Assembly: GCA_019915135.1 (NCBI GenBank) | Contig: JAHLMK010000003.1 | Location: 1,240,001-1,304,000, forward strand | Source: Strobilurus pachycystidiatus | Taxonomy: Eukaryota > Basidiomycota > Agaricomycetes > Agaricales > Physalacriaceae | Direction: 5' to 3' | Length of the DNA: 64,000 bases | Shown: in pieces, positions 33,701 through 45,949 of the stretch | How the letters are laid out: the number at the start of each line of letters is the position of its first letter | Position numbering within the stretch: position 1 is the stretch's first letter | Made by a program: the position numbers and the translations under genes | Notes under the pieces: generated by a model | Seen by the model: only the letters and a program-made list of their open reading frames with translations | The model's database searches: none | Told to the model about the DNA's origin: nothing

Positions 33701-34404
33701 TTACTCGACGTCTTCAGCAGGAAATGGATATTCGGACCTCAGTGAAACGATTAATATTAGTTCCAACTGAGCGTTGGGCCTGTCCTCGATCAATCCCACT
33801 AAGGACTCAATCCACAAGCTATTGTTGCCCAAAGATAAGTCGTCAATGGCCGTCCACACCCTCGCAACCTTCAATCGCGGAAGCACAGAAGGTTTCTGCG
33901 CCAACCTCTCCAAACAGTCCCCGAAATCGCCCCAACTTCTCGAAAATACTTTGAGCCCTGGAACCGTGTCGCGGAGATCTTGAACAAATGAGAACATGAG
34001 GGATTCCGGCGATTCATCTGGCGAAGCGGTCATGCACGGAAGTAATCTTGGTGCAGAGGAAAGGATGTGGGGAATCTGGGGATGAGTTCCAATTCTTCCG
34101 GCGCGCCAAATTTGAAATCGTTGAAATTCTTGTGTCCTGGGTTGCCAATTGACAAAGGGAAGTGGGAGCTCTGTATCGGGATTGGGATGTCAGGAGGCGG
34201 AAGTACTGGCCGTTGCCAAGTATTTACATCCCGAACACAATCCTTGGTCATGGTTGTGTACGACATGAGATGAGGAGAAGCCGCTCGAAGACTGTCTCGG
34301 TCGTGGCAATCGGCAATGATCCCTGTAATAGAGCTATGATTGGAAAATAGAGCACAAAGCAGCTGAAATGTCTGAATGTAGGATTTCAGAAGGTGGCAAC
34401 CCAA
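33701..34404 (-). pseudogene. F-box/LRR-type protein fragment (tentative)
   Basis: Two overlapping minus-strand frames read like the C-terminal part of a mushroom F-box protein: PRLKVARVWTAIDDLSLG and LVGLIEDRPNAQLELILIV at the end; SPHLMSYTTMTKDCVRDV earlier. The frames meet at 34030-34033 and need a frame change there. There is no F-box in view, so the name is only an impression. Confidence 0.3.
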
Positions 34405-35043
34405 TCAAAATGCTGACGACTTTAAAAAAGGTGCTGCACAAGACTGTTGCGCCCAAAAGCAGAGAGACACATCGCCTAACAGCAATGATCCCCATAATGG
34501 CTGAATTCCCGCCGCTAGTCATCGAAATCCCGCCGTCCTGAGTCCACTGAAATCAATGTCCAGCGCGCACCGGATGTTGGTGGGGAGCATCCTCGGCAGT
34601 GCGTTCGTCGCCGCTTAAGCGTGGGCGCTGTTCAAATTTGGAGTCATTGACTCGACCGCGGGACCGTTGGACGCACCATTGCCTTCTTCTGTCGGAGCGG
34701 CCTCCGCTACAGGTTCCGCCACTGTCGCCAATTGTCAGCCCGTTATTGCAGCCATTGCGGGATGTGGCCGCACCTCTAGTAATAAATCTGTCCTCGTCTT
34801 TCTGCATCGTTGACACGATGGAATGAATCAGGAAAACACCAAACCACTCAATACCTTATCTGTATTAGTTTGCAGGACTTCAATGATGAGAGTCTTTGAG
34901 AATTCTTTTCCAGAGCAGGTATACGCGATAGAGAGATATTGAGAGTAGATGCGCGATACGGAAATGATAATGAGCTGTATGAAGTATAGAAAAATGCAGC
35001 GACGATGATGTGAGTATATATATATATATATTGTGTCCAATCC
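34405..35043. other. No recognised gene; (TA)n run
   Basis: A TA dinucleotide run lies at about 35014-35031, just past the end of the FAS2 relic. Nothing else is supported. Confidence 0.5.
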
Positions 35044-38000
35044 CTAAACCTGAAACGACTTGGATGCTTGAGCAAACGCGATGGCAACAGTCTAGGAAGA
35101 ATGTAAGTCGAGACTCTATGTTGAAGGAGAAGACGTCTTACCTCGGAATGACTCAAAGACAGCAAGACCTTCTTGACCCCTTTGGCAGCAGCCTGCGCCT
35201 TGGCATCACCGTGAAGAACAACAGTCAGTGCGCCAGTCGATGCATCGTTGACAATCTCGATGTCCTTCATGGCAGCCGCAGCACCCCTCGAGGCAACACC
35301 AAGCGACTTGAAGACAGCCTCCTTGCCGACCCACCGAGCGGTGTGCGATGATGAGGGTGAGGGTTGGGCGTTGCAGTACGCGATCTCGGCCTCGGTGAAG
35401 TTGCCAGAAGCAAAGATGGGGTTGTGAGAAGGCACAGAAGAGATCAATTCTGTGAGACAGAGTGAGAAGCTCATTCGAGAGAAAGTAATAAACAAGGACA
35501 AACCTTGGTCAACTCCAACGCCCGCTGCAGGCTTTGTGTCAGCTCGGCGATGGTTTTTGCATTGGCAGAATCGTACTTGGCATCCTTCGGTTGGTCAGAG
35601 GCATCCTCCAGTTGGTCAGAGGTGAATGCGTACGTGTCTGTCTTGACATCGGGGGTAACACACGCCAACGAGTTCGTGAGGATCTGGTCCTCGAGCTCAA
35701 GAGTGTAGGGCGGCTCCTCCTTGATCTTTACGAGGTTGCCCTTGATCATCATCTCGCTCATGATATGTACGTCTCCAACTGGCGGACACAATTACGCGCT
35801 CTGTAGGCAGCGTAGTACTCGGGATCGAGAGCACCGAACAGGTAGCGAGGATGAATGACAAGGGCGGTTCCACCAACTTGACCAAAACCGAACGACAACA
35901 TAACACCGGCACGGACACCGTCTGTCGGGATGGACTTGGATGGGTAGACAAGGAAGTTGCGGTGCATGAAGTGTTAGTCGATGTTGCTATATATGGTTTA
36001 GTAAAAGACTAAGCGCAAGAGAGGACGTCTACTCACTCGCTGTTGCGATTGCCACAATGTGTGGGAACACCTGACAACTACCATGCAGCAGCTCCTTTGG
36101 GGTGACCCAAGAGACTCTTTTGCGCCATGATGGGAACGGCATTAACGACCAAGATTGCCCAAGATCGTGTTCCAGATGTGGGTCTCATTCTTCTCCTTTG
36201 AACGTGTGATTAATAGAACACCGATGTCATCAGCAGTCATGCCCCAGATAGCAAGAGTGCGAGGGGGGCGATGGTACTATTGTGTCCGTCCAGCATTCCG
36301 TACATGCCGAGAGCATCACCCGATTCCATGGTCGAGATACGCGTGGATATGTAGTCCTCCTCGAGGGGGGTACCCTCAGCCTTCGCGGCATCGATCTCTT
36401 CCCGTTGTTGCTCCTGCTCTATAAGAGCCACTGAGAGATTTGGCTGCGACGGAACTTGAGTTGACGGCGACGGTAGTCGGTACTGAGGATGGCTTAGGGG
36501 TGTGTGGAAGGAACCTCCTTGGCAAGGGTGAGGACACCACGACCGGGAGCAAGCACGGAGCGACCAGCTTTGTCAGTGGACGTGGAACTGGATGCGAGCA
36601 TACCACGGACAGAGCATCCCAGCTCCAAAGCAGTCGTAGCGCTTATGATGACGTGCACACCAACACATTGGGCTTTCATGAACTGGATTTACATGAGTGA
36701 ACGGAACTTCAACAAGCAGAATAGACTTACCCCAGCACGGGTGCTTGTACCGGGGCGCAAAAACTCGGTGGGCTCGCGAAAGGCTCGCGACCCGTCTCAA
36801 ACTCAGTCTCGGCACTACTGGTCGCCTTCATGTTGCTGATACCAGACACGCCCAGTGCTTCAGCAGCGCACACAAGCGCCCAGAGCGTAGTGTAATCCAC
36901 TTGAGAAACGATGTCCTCGGGAATACCGAAGCGGCCGGCATGCCAGCCAGTTGGTATTTGACCCAAGACGTGACGATTGAATTGAAAAGCGTCGGAGAGC
37001 GCCCTTCTTCAGCTTGAAGAACCACTGCCCTTCCTTGTTGGCCCAGATATCGCTTGAATTTGGCGGCCTCGGATTTTGATCTCCTGGTTCAAGACCTTCT
37101 CGCTGGGATCGTAACCAGGGAAAAGTTCGGATTCTATGAACAGTTGGTCAGACAGTGGAAAGGAATTCGAGAAGGAAAAAACATACCGATGAGGCGGACA
37201 CCACCGTGTGCCAAAATGTTCTTCTCGAAGCGGGACTTGACATCCTTGTGGTCAATCAGACCCAGCCAACGTAAAGGGAGCCACTCTTCAAACAACCATC
37301 AAAGTGCTTTATGTAACCCATCATCCGAGCCATCTCAATAGCGCCCTCAACAGCAAATTCACCGTAAGCCTCCATCTCCCAACGTGTTCGAGTGCTTCCC
37401 CAAGGACCGACTTCAGCAGAGCCAGTGATGTCAATCTTGTCAAGGTCGGCGAGGCTTTCCAAGGATTGCAATGTCGGGAAGTCGAAGCTGGAGTTGGCGC
37501 GAGGGCAAATGTCGACAGTCTGGATGAGATGTTCCGCCTTGGCGCCGTTAAGGAGCTTGTAGTCGGCTGCGTCATCGCGTGCGATGGCACAACAAGGATC
37601 GCTTTTCTTGTTGAGCGCACTCCGAATACGAGCGTTGACCTTGGCAAGATCTGGCAGACGATCATTCCTCCGTTCAGGTCAGCCCAGATTGGTTCGCCTT
37701 GCGTGATACTGAAGAGGAGAGGGTAATATTGAAGAGGAGAGGGTGCATAAGTTCGAGGATGTTGGAAAGCCATCTCTTGAGCGGAGAACGTGCGAACACC
37801 AAAGAATTCCAGCTTATGCGCAACAATGTTGGTTGGGTCATAAGACCGACAAGTCCATCTAAGGATGATAAGAAGATGAACGTGGTTGTATGACCTCACC
37901 CAATGACAGCACCGGCGAGGCAGAGATATTCGCGCCGGCTATCAGAGGCCGAACGCTGGAACAAAGTTTCCGAAGAGATCTTGGGCTCGGAGTACAGGCC

Positions 38001-38545
38001 GTCGTTTCTGAAGAGACCGTGGTTGAGAGAGAGAGGAAGGATGACCTGAGTGGGACGAGTGACAAAGTTGCGGCTCGCTTTCTTGGTCTTGACACAATCC
38101 ATGATACGGAGCAAGTTGGTCAACATGAGGCGGTGTGCCAGCTCCGACTTGTCGTCGATACCGTCAATCTCCCTGCCACTCTCTAGGATACCGGCAAATG
38201 GAACAATGTAGTCGAGATCGAGCCCAAGGGTGGTGTAGATGTACTCGGCAAAGGCCTCGACATCCTGCTTGAAGCCCTGATTGAACCGCACGACAGAAAG
38301 CGCAGAGCCGCGACTAACTCAAGTCTGGAAGATAGACTGGTAGTACTCCACACTGGCGCGGTTGTAGCGAGATGTGGTGATGACTGCATGAGCACCGCCG
38401 GCGAGAAGGCCTTTCACGACGTCAACGCCAACGGAACCTTTGCCTACTCCAGTCAAGAGAGCATTCTTGTCCTTGAAAGTGGTACCTACTACCTGCGGTG
38501 GCAATCTCGTGTAGGATATCGAGGTAAATGCTGGTAAGGTTGCCC
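35044..38545 (-). pseudogene. FAS2: Fatty acid synthase subunit alpha (FAS2), C-terminal half, broken
   Basis: Read right to left, the order is that of fungal FAS alpha. The ketoreductase region comes first: [76 protein letters not shown]. Ketosynthase pieces follow (AEVGPWGSTRTRWEMEAYGE; ARMMGYIKHFDG; TSTDKAGRSVLAPGRGVLT; FGQVGGTALVIHPRYLFGAL; MIKGNLVKIKEEPPYTLELE). The phosphopantetheinyl-transferase end is last (NFTEAEIAYCNAQPSPSSS, RWVGKEAVFKSLGVASRGAA, KKVLLSLSHSE, then TVAIAFAQASK and a stop at 35044). Introns are retained. Stops (one at 38319-38321) and frame shifts occur throughout. ACP and N-terminal regions are absent. The left gene border abuts VPS15 sequence within about ten bases. 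Confidence 0.88.
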
Positions 38546-38555
38546 AACCGCACTA

Positions 38556-40356
38556 TCGCAGCATCGTCGTGGAAAAGGTCAACGATGTAAGGTATCATGC
38601 GGTCCAGCTTGGCTTCGTCCGTAAGATGGGCGTCAGAGCCAGTAAGACATCCGAGGCGCGGACCTTGGAGCTGGGGAGGGAACGTTTCCGGATGTTGGAT
38701 GTCACCAAAGCCAGGATGATTAAAGCAGGCCCGTCTGAAAGATCAATGTCAGTCAGAACTCGCGACTTGAACTAGATGATTGAACCTACCTTTAGTAGGC
38801 GCACGACGTGCATCTCCTTGCAATGTGGGGTCTCAATTAGGTATCTGCAGTTCTACAGGCAGGACGTCCCGAAGATACCTGTCAGAAGGAACTTGACGAA
38901 AATGCTGTGTAGATACCTGAAAAGGCTTCAACGTTACCACCGATGAGTTATAGTCGATCTTCACGTCCATGATAGTCTCGTCTAGCGTTTTTGGCACGAG
39001 ATACGGTTCGACACTCTCGTAGTCTGCCCATATCCTCTGCAATCGGTGATCAGAGTCACCCGGCAGCGGCTCATTTGCAGGGTCCGTGGCGGTCCTCTCC
39101 GGCGAAGCATTAGGCGGTCTAGAAATTGAGGGAGGCGCCGAAGATATAGTGGACGACGATGAAGACTTGAAGGGTGTTTTGGTTGGAAGATCGTTGACGG
39201 TGGTCACGTAGTTGTGAAGAAAGCTAAAGAAAGACTCCGGGAGACTGTCCCATGCAATGAATGGAGGAGAGTGTCGAAGGTGGGTCGCGCTGAGGCATCT
39301 AGGTTGATCATTTGCTTGATCAAACTCTACTGTCCGAAATGAGGACACTGGCAATGAGCACGACAGCACGCACTCACTCGTATGCCCTCGTCCTCGATGT
39401 TGACAAGGGGGGTGTCCACGTTGTATTCGCCTTCTCGGTACTTGAAGAGCTGGCTCAATGTGAACAAAGGAGCGCCGTTCTGCTATAACGCAGCCGGCAT
39501 TAAAGCAGTCCATTGACTCTGTGACTTTCCCGTCCCTCTTGCCATCGTTGTCCCCAGAAATCTTGGACTTCTTGGCGCTGATCTCCGGATTGGTAGCTGC
39601 CGTATCAAAGCGCTCCGGCGTGACATAACAGGTGCGGCGCCCCGAGGTGGCAAAGAAGGAGAAGTCGGATGGATTGTCCAAGGGAAGGTACGTTGGTTTG
39701 TATCAGGCAAAGTCGGAGAGGTAGACCCAGTTCCACGAGGTGACGAGGATATTCTCCGCCTTGATGTCGCCGTGAGGCACTTTGCGATTCCGAGCGTCGC
39801 GCAGTGCAGTGAGCAGCTGGAATGCTATCCATTTTCTCTCTAAGTGACTGAGGAAAAGCCGGGTGCTATCGACGCAATGAGTACCAGCTGCCAGCGTTGA
39901 GGTATAGCGCACCTAATGCAATGGTAGAGGTTGCTCGCTACCCACTGCCAAACAATGTAACTTGCCTTGTCGGTCTCGACAAATGCTTGATAGTTGTAAA
40001 CAATGGCTATATCCGACAGCGCCTCGCGGTCCACTACCAGCCGTTTCAGTCAGGCCGGATATGTTCAATTATCGACGCACCTCTAAGTCGACAATGGTAA
40101 TTCCTCAAGCTGGGGCGGGGGTCGAGCTTGACGAATAGCTTGACGACGAGGAAGCCATTACTGTGGCGACATTTGACGGTCTTCAGGAATCTAGCTGAGC
40201 CAATGCTACAATCGTAACGAGCGTTATGTAGGGCAGAGCCAAGTAAATGAGAGTGTGCCTCTTCTCGTAGACAATGTCACTGCCCAGCTCGGCGACATAC
40301 GAGTCCAAAGCGCCCGTCGTACGCGTCAACGTCGAACCTGACTGTGCATTGCCGAT
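38556..40356 (-). pseudogene. VPS15: VPS15-like N-terminal part (kinase domain), broken
   Basis: Read right to left: [88 protein letters not shown] with the loop [53 protein letters not shown], and last AHLTDEAKLDRMIPY-type HEAT sequence. The Gly that normally follows the initiator Met (and is myristoylated) is preceded by ATC (40354-40356), so the start codon looks lost. Frames change at several places. Similarity ends at about 38556, where FAS2 sequence begins. Vps15 is a pseudokinase-like membrane-anchored scaffold in autophagy and endosomal sorting. Confidence 0.82.
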
Positions 40357-40621
40357 CTAGTCCCTGTCGTGCTTGCTGTACGGGGAGCAAGACATGTAGT
40401 CCCACCGGTGTTGACGGCGAGAGGCAAGCAGTTGAGGCATGCGATATGACGCATGGCTTCAAGCTCCGTTAGGCTAGCCCGGGGCCGGTAGCGTTTGCAA
40501 ATTACCTCCGCCACATATGATCCAGGCCTCGAAAACGCTCTTTCCTACTACCAGCATCTCTCGGGCAGCAAGTCACTATCGATACGGAATTTATCATACT
40601 ATCGTAAGCAAATCGCCATCG

Positions 40622-41098
40622 ATGGACAAGATCATTGCAGCAACAGGGAACGAGATCCATGTTCTTCCTCACACCCGGTACAACTCGCCTCTTGGCCCGC
40701 CCGCCCTCACCTCAGTATCGCCAGACCCCCTCAGTCAGCTTAGGACATGGCTGCAGGAGGCTGTCGACGCCGGAGTCCCCGAACCAGAGGCGATGACCGT
40801 ATCTACCGTTGCCCTAGACCCAAACCCCCTCCCCAGCGCGCGCCTAGTCCTCTTGAAAACCGTCGACACCCGTGGCTTCATCTTCTTCACCAACTACACA
40901 TCCCGGAAAACGCCGCGAACTCAAACAGACCCCCGTCGCCGCGCTAATGTTCTACTAGCGAGAAGTTACAGTAACAAGAGTGTACGCATCGTTGTTAGGA
41001 AGGTGAAAATTCACAGAGTACTCCCACTCCCAGCCCCACGGGAGTCAGCTCGGAGCTTGGGCAAGTCTCCAGAGCTCTGTTGTGGCCGTCTCCAATGA
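40622..41098 (+). pseudogene. PDX3: Pyridoxamine 5'-phosphate oxidase (PDX3-like), frameshifted
   Basis: The frame from ATG 40622 reads NSPLGPPALTSVSPDPLSQL, EAVDAGVPEPEAMTVSTVAL, PSARLVLLKTVDTRGFIFF and TNYTSRK, the FMN-binding start of PNPOx, which makes pyridoxal phosphate. After TSRK (about 40912) the frame is lost: the expected continuation is in another frame, and a later block, GSQLGAWASLQSSVVAVSND, is read in a third frame near 41040-41095. The C-terminal third of the family is missing. Confidence 0.78.
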
Positions 41099-43399
41099 TT
41101 GCAAGCGATCCGAAAGATATGGAGTTTCGACTGACACTCACCAGCTCTAGCCAGATTGATCAACTAGTCACTGGCGGGCGGCTTGCACTACCTCGTTCAA
41201 GTTCCATTGCGGCCGACAAGATATGCCAGCTGTTTATTCTTCTGGCCAGGTGCTTTTCTACCCCTTCTCATTTTCCTTGAGCCTGTCGAAACTCCTTTGC
41301 TAGCCTTCTTTGCCACTTTGCATTGTTTCTTGGTCTTTTCCTTGCGGACAATCCTAGCCCTTGGTGAGTCATTTTTTGCGACGAATGGATTGTGACTCAC
41401 TGAAGTTGATTATCTTCCGCAGACTGACGAGCAAGGTCCGTCTCAAGCTCCTGAACTCGTTTCTGGATAGCCTGAATATACTGTGCCTAGTTATCCGGTG
41501 CTGCCTGGCCCTGGAGACCATTGCATATGTTTGAGATTACAGCCGGCATACTCTGACATCGTGTGCGATCAAATCCCATTCCAAAGGGAGCGAGCGACGA
41601 AGAAACGAGAAATGGAGGGTGTAGAATGACTAGAGGTGGTGATACCGCAGCCCAGACCACATCTGCACTCATAGGCTCAATGTCCGGCATCAGCGATGGC
41701 CCTTTTGTCGTAGCAGCAGTCGACGCATACCCCAAGCATCTACGGCGGCCCAAGTCCGTCACTTCCTCGCGAACAACTTCTCGTCGGGACTCGTTCTCAT
41801 AGGTCAACATCGTGTACTGTACAGATACGCCAAGCATGGTCTCCATTACTTCGAATTAGCGCACGACACGGCGAGACTCTCCGCTAACAGAACAGAGCAA
41901 CAAACCATCACTTGGGGCACGAAACGACGTCTAGTACTACTTGTATGATTGCCAGCCGCCCAGGGCTACATTGACATGAACATGATAGCCATTATCAACA
42001 CCACAGTCCATACGCTTATCAGCAAAATCCAGACCTAAACTGATGTAAGTCATTTGTTGGAAAAGCGATCTGCCACACACGTTATTGCCTTGAGCTTTCA
42101 ACTTTTGGATCTCAGCGTGTAGCTCATTGGCACGATTTTCCTTTCAATTGGTACATGAGATCTTATCACTATTGTGCTTTTTCGCATACCTGTCTCTTGC
42201 CTGCTTCTTGAATCTCAAGAACTTTGTTCCAGATCTTCATCTCTTGGTGTCGATCCAAAGACTGCTTGCGAGAGGCCTTGATCTCAGCTTCTGAAAAGCC
42301 AAATTGGTCCCAGGTCTCGAATGTTATGAGCAGCAGCAAATTCAAGACCATGAAGACACATACCGTAGGGGGGGGAATAGACGAGGAGGATTTCGACGCT
42401 GACATGAGTGATGGTACACAAGCTTGCGGTTACTGTATCCAGCTGCAAGGTTGGCATCTAAGTATCAAAAAGCTCTTCCAGCAATAGCTAGAACAATCAG
42501 CCGGCTTGAGACAATAAGCTATTGTTGCGATGTCATAGGCGAAGTACCTACTCTCATGCACGCTTTCCCAGGCCATCCTTCCTTCCTTCCCGTACTAGTC
42601 TTCTGATTGTTTCGGCTCTAATTGTCGGTTTGGTGAATCAGCCGAGGAAGATATCATAGTTTCATCTGTCCGTATTGAGCTTTCAGAAGTCATTCACTAC
42701 GCTCAAATTACAGACGGACACAAGTTCAATATGTATTCAAGGTGCAACTGATGACTCTAACTCATCGGCTGACCAGCATCAAGGCAGGAACTATCTGTGT
42801 CGCCGGAACGACGACAAATCTGCCTGTGAGCTCTGGTGATCAGATGAATGTCCAACGAAAACAATCGTGAAGGGGCCGTCAGTGGACCAGAACTGACGCG
42901 ATTACAAGACTGCAGTAGACGGGCTGTACCTGAGGCGCATGCGTATTGATAGGAACGATAGACTTGGGATGAAACGGAGACAGATTGAGGACAATGAATT
43001 TGTCGCCACGTCCTGCGGCAAGTGAGATAACGACGCTGGGGCCCTGAGCACTGGAGGTGTTGCAGCTGGGAGCTGGGGAGCTGGGTGGAGGGCGCTGGGT
43101 GCTGGACAGATTTGTGAACAAAGTCTTCATTCTACTGACGGCCAGTCCCCGGGGGGACTGTGTTCGGTGGTGCAATTCGCATACCTAGTGTCCTGGAAAA
43201 CATCTCTGTCGTCACTAAGGCGCTGGTATTGAACATGGTCAATCAGAATACCGAAATTTGATCAAAACTCAAAGGACGTACCGCAAGCGCTACAGCGCAC
43301 GATGGACAGCAGTTCTTGACTGCATCAAGAGATCACAGCCTTCTGATCGTGACGGCGGGATTTTGGGTTTCATAGGTCTGTGAATGTTGGTGCGCTGCG
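41099..43399. other. No recognised gene
   Basis: Short open frames exist (minus strand 41197-41400 very Lys/Arg-rich; 41487-41846; 42169-42405 with FGFSEAEIKASRKQSLDRHQ, helix-like). None shows a domain or a splice chain I can defend. Confidence 0.4.
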
Positions 43400-43930
43400 G
43401 GACCGCGCTCTCAACTTTCTGGACACCCTGTTATGTCGCGGGAGCCTGTGCTGAAGTGGAGACTGGAAAGTGGACGTGCTTGCCCTTTTCGATGGAGATG
43501 TGTGGGATGTTGGAAGTCTGCCATTTCTGCACGGCGGCCTTGCTTGTTTCGCTGGCAAAGAAGACAGCACCGTTGCCGATGCGTCGGCGCTGGCTTTGGC
43601 ATTGGCGACACGGTCGGCGGCGAGGTCGACGTAGGTGCTTGTGGGCCGGGCAGCTGCTGGCGCGTCAGCAGATGGTATGGACAGAGTCGAATATGATACG
43701 AACGTTGTCAGTAAATATTATCTGTGTAGGCGCTGGTGCGGGTAAGTCGTCTTCGCCGTAGGCCTTGACATAGTTGACGAGGAACTTGTGTCGAGGACAT
43801 AGCCAGCCTTGCCGTTTAGTTTCTTGCTCTGGACGAGGATCCAGTCGGCTTCAGACTCGAACACAAGGAGAATGTCGTCCTCGGAGAGGAAGAGCTCGCC
43901 GGGAGCTGGCGGTGTAGTACTAGTTGTAAA
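43400..43930 (-). pseudogene. SLA1: SLA1-like fragment: SH3 domain and SHD1 region
   Basis: Read right to left: APGELFLSEDDILLVFESEA, DWILVQSKKLNGKAGYVLD, the core of an SH3 domain of the endocytic actin regulator Sla1, followed after a gap by CFFASETSKAAVQKWQ-like sequence and HISIEKGKHVHF. The latter is the end of the Sla1 homology domain 1. Frames change between blocks and only about 150 codons of a protein of over 1,000 residues are seen. Confidence 0.65.
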
Positions 43931-45450
43931 TTGCCTTTACGGCGGCGCCGAGCATGGATAGGGCTCGGCCGAGTCCAGAAAATCGTTTTCCAGACGGTAA
44001 CGGGATGCCTGACTGTCAATGTAAGTGCAGAAAACAGCAGGTTTGACCAGTGACATACCCTAAGAGCTCTACCGTCAAGCTGATCAAACCCACAGAGTGA
44101 CTAAAACTCCCTGAGTTCAATGCAGAAGCGCTTTTGCGCGCCAAGGCGCGAAGCGTCCTGATAGTAAGGGAGTACGATCTCCAAGGCATAAAGGCGATCC
44201 CGTCCAAACACCGTCGTCAAGTAGTCGACAAAAAATCTGGTCATCGACAGAATTTTCCACTCTGCAAGAGTTCTCTGCCCTCCTTCGAATGGCTGGGAGG
44301 CCATTCTCCGCGCCCCGAATGAAGTTCGTTCGCTGGAATCTCGCTGGTAAGGTAGTCTGGAAGATGAGGTCCCATTTGTGAAGCGAGGAGAAACTGAGTA
44401 GAAGGAACCTGATACTTAGTAACGGAATAACGGCGCACATTGCCGATCGGCCGGGTCGTGTTTGAGACTCCCTTTTCTTTGTTGACGACGCCCAGAGTCC
44501 CAGACGACGCCATTGAGGCTGGCTCCTTCGATGGCCACGGCAGCGCCAACTTGTTCCGTCTCGCGGGCCTGCCGCTTCTCTCTCTCCTCGTCCTCGTCCA
44601 GCGACGACGCCCACGGCCGCGACGATCGCCGCCGCTCCGAATACCACCGCAGCAACGACCACCACCGCACAATCCGGCTCTGTCGAGGGCATCGAAATTG
44701 TCCCCGCCGCCTTCTGGACCAGTACCAAAAGTGCGTCTTACTCCTCCGCGTTGCGCGTATTGTTCTCATTAGTTCTTCAGTGATGCTATGTTTTGAGAGA
44801 AAACAGGTCCGATGGTAATGGCGCGCTCTGCGGTGACGGGCACCAGGCGCATGGTTGTCGACTACGCGCGCCAAGCCAGCCTTTTCCAAACAGCCCTCAT
44901 CACGCTGACGCGCCATACAGGCGATAAGCCTCTGTTTGCATTGCCGCACAAGACTTAGCAAGTCTCACTGACTCCGTATGTTCACATCCATTTGCGCTGT
45001 CAAGTCACTACTGACTGCGACGCCGTCAGCAGCCCATAATCTGATTCGCCGGCAAAAAACCTAGAATCTCTGCCTCATATTCCCACTGGGCACCGCCAGT
45101 CCTGTCGGGATAATATGTATGATGCCACTTGAGGATGACCGCGCTGTTCTTCGCCCTCCTTAATCCGCGACCGCGAGTTTTCAATCCATTCCACGGCTCA
45201 TGGCACATGCATGCCGCTGGAATCAGAGTGAATCCAGATTCGTGAGTCTTCACTCTTTCAGTTCTATGTTCATGGCTTGACACTGTACCTCTCCGGACAG
45301 CAATTGTCCTACCGGCAAGTGCCAATTCCGTCCCGTATCATGAATTGCAGATCCAGTGACGCGTCTTTGTCGATTCAATCGATTTATCTGCAGGCGTGTT
45401 TCGTCTTCTTCGGATGTGATTGCTGTAACTAATAATTTGCTCATCGCCAG
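43931..45450. other. No recognised gene
   Basis: Several minus-strand open frames overlap between 44016 and 44961, including one with an Ala/Val-rich hydrophobic stretch (44590-44700) and one reading SMTRFFVDYLTTVFGRDRLY. No family is recognised; some may be further SLA1 relics. Confidence 0.35.
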
Positions 45451-45640
45451 GTCGTTCCTTCAATCAGTACGTCGACCATGCAAATGCAACGCTACCCCGC
45501 CTCAGCCGCCGCCGAACTCCTCAACAAGCAGCGCGTTCCGCGCCCCCACAGCCGTACATGACCATCTACCGACCCCAGATGAGCTGGGTCCCGTCCATCG
45601 TCAATCGCGTCCATGGTGCCGCCTTGAGCGTCTGTGCGTA
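45451..45640 (+). pseudogene. SDH3: Succinate dehydrogenase cytochrome b subunit (SDH3) fragment
   Basis: From 45490 the sequence reads ASAAAELLNKQRVPRPHS and, one base out of frame, MTIYRPQMSWVPSIVNRVHG. This is the conserved start of the complex II membrane anchor Sdh3. A one-base deletion at about 45553 explains the frame change. Similarity ends soon after GAALSV, before the remaining transmembrane helices. An AG acceptor at 45449-45450 precedes the exon. Confidence 0.68.
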
Positions 45641-45949
45641 TATGCGGATTCGTTCATTCACATACTTGGAGAGATCCAGGATGGCTTCGCGCTTGGGCTT
45701 GTCCATGGCCGGCCCCGACAACGAGATAGGCGTTGCCCGTCCACCCCGCGCGTAGCAATTGCCCTCCCACGGTGATGAGTATTTTTGGGTGAGCAGCTCC
45801 CTCATCTAGTGTTACATCCTCCCGTCCAATGAAGTAAGCGGCGCTTGCCTTGCGCTCGGCTGCTCCGTGCTCATTGTATGTTTCTAAGAAGCAAGTGGAA
45901 CATTGGATCTAGATACTGTCGTACAAGATAACATTGCAAATATCAACTG

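Noticed and set aside
34990..35040. (TA)n run as a functional element
   Set aside because: A simple microsatellite just beyond the FAS2 relic; no further structure.
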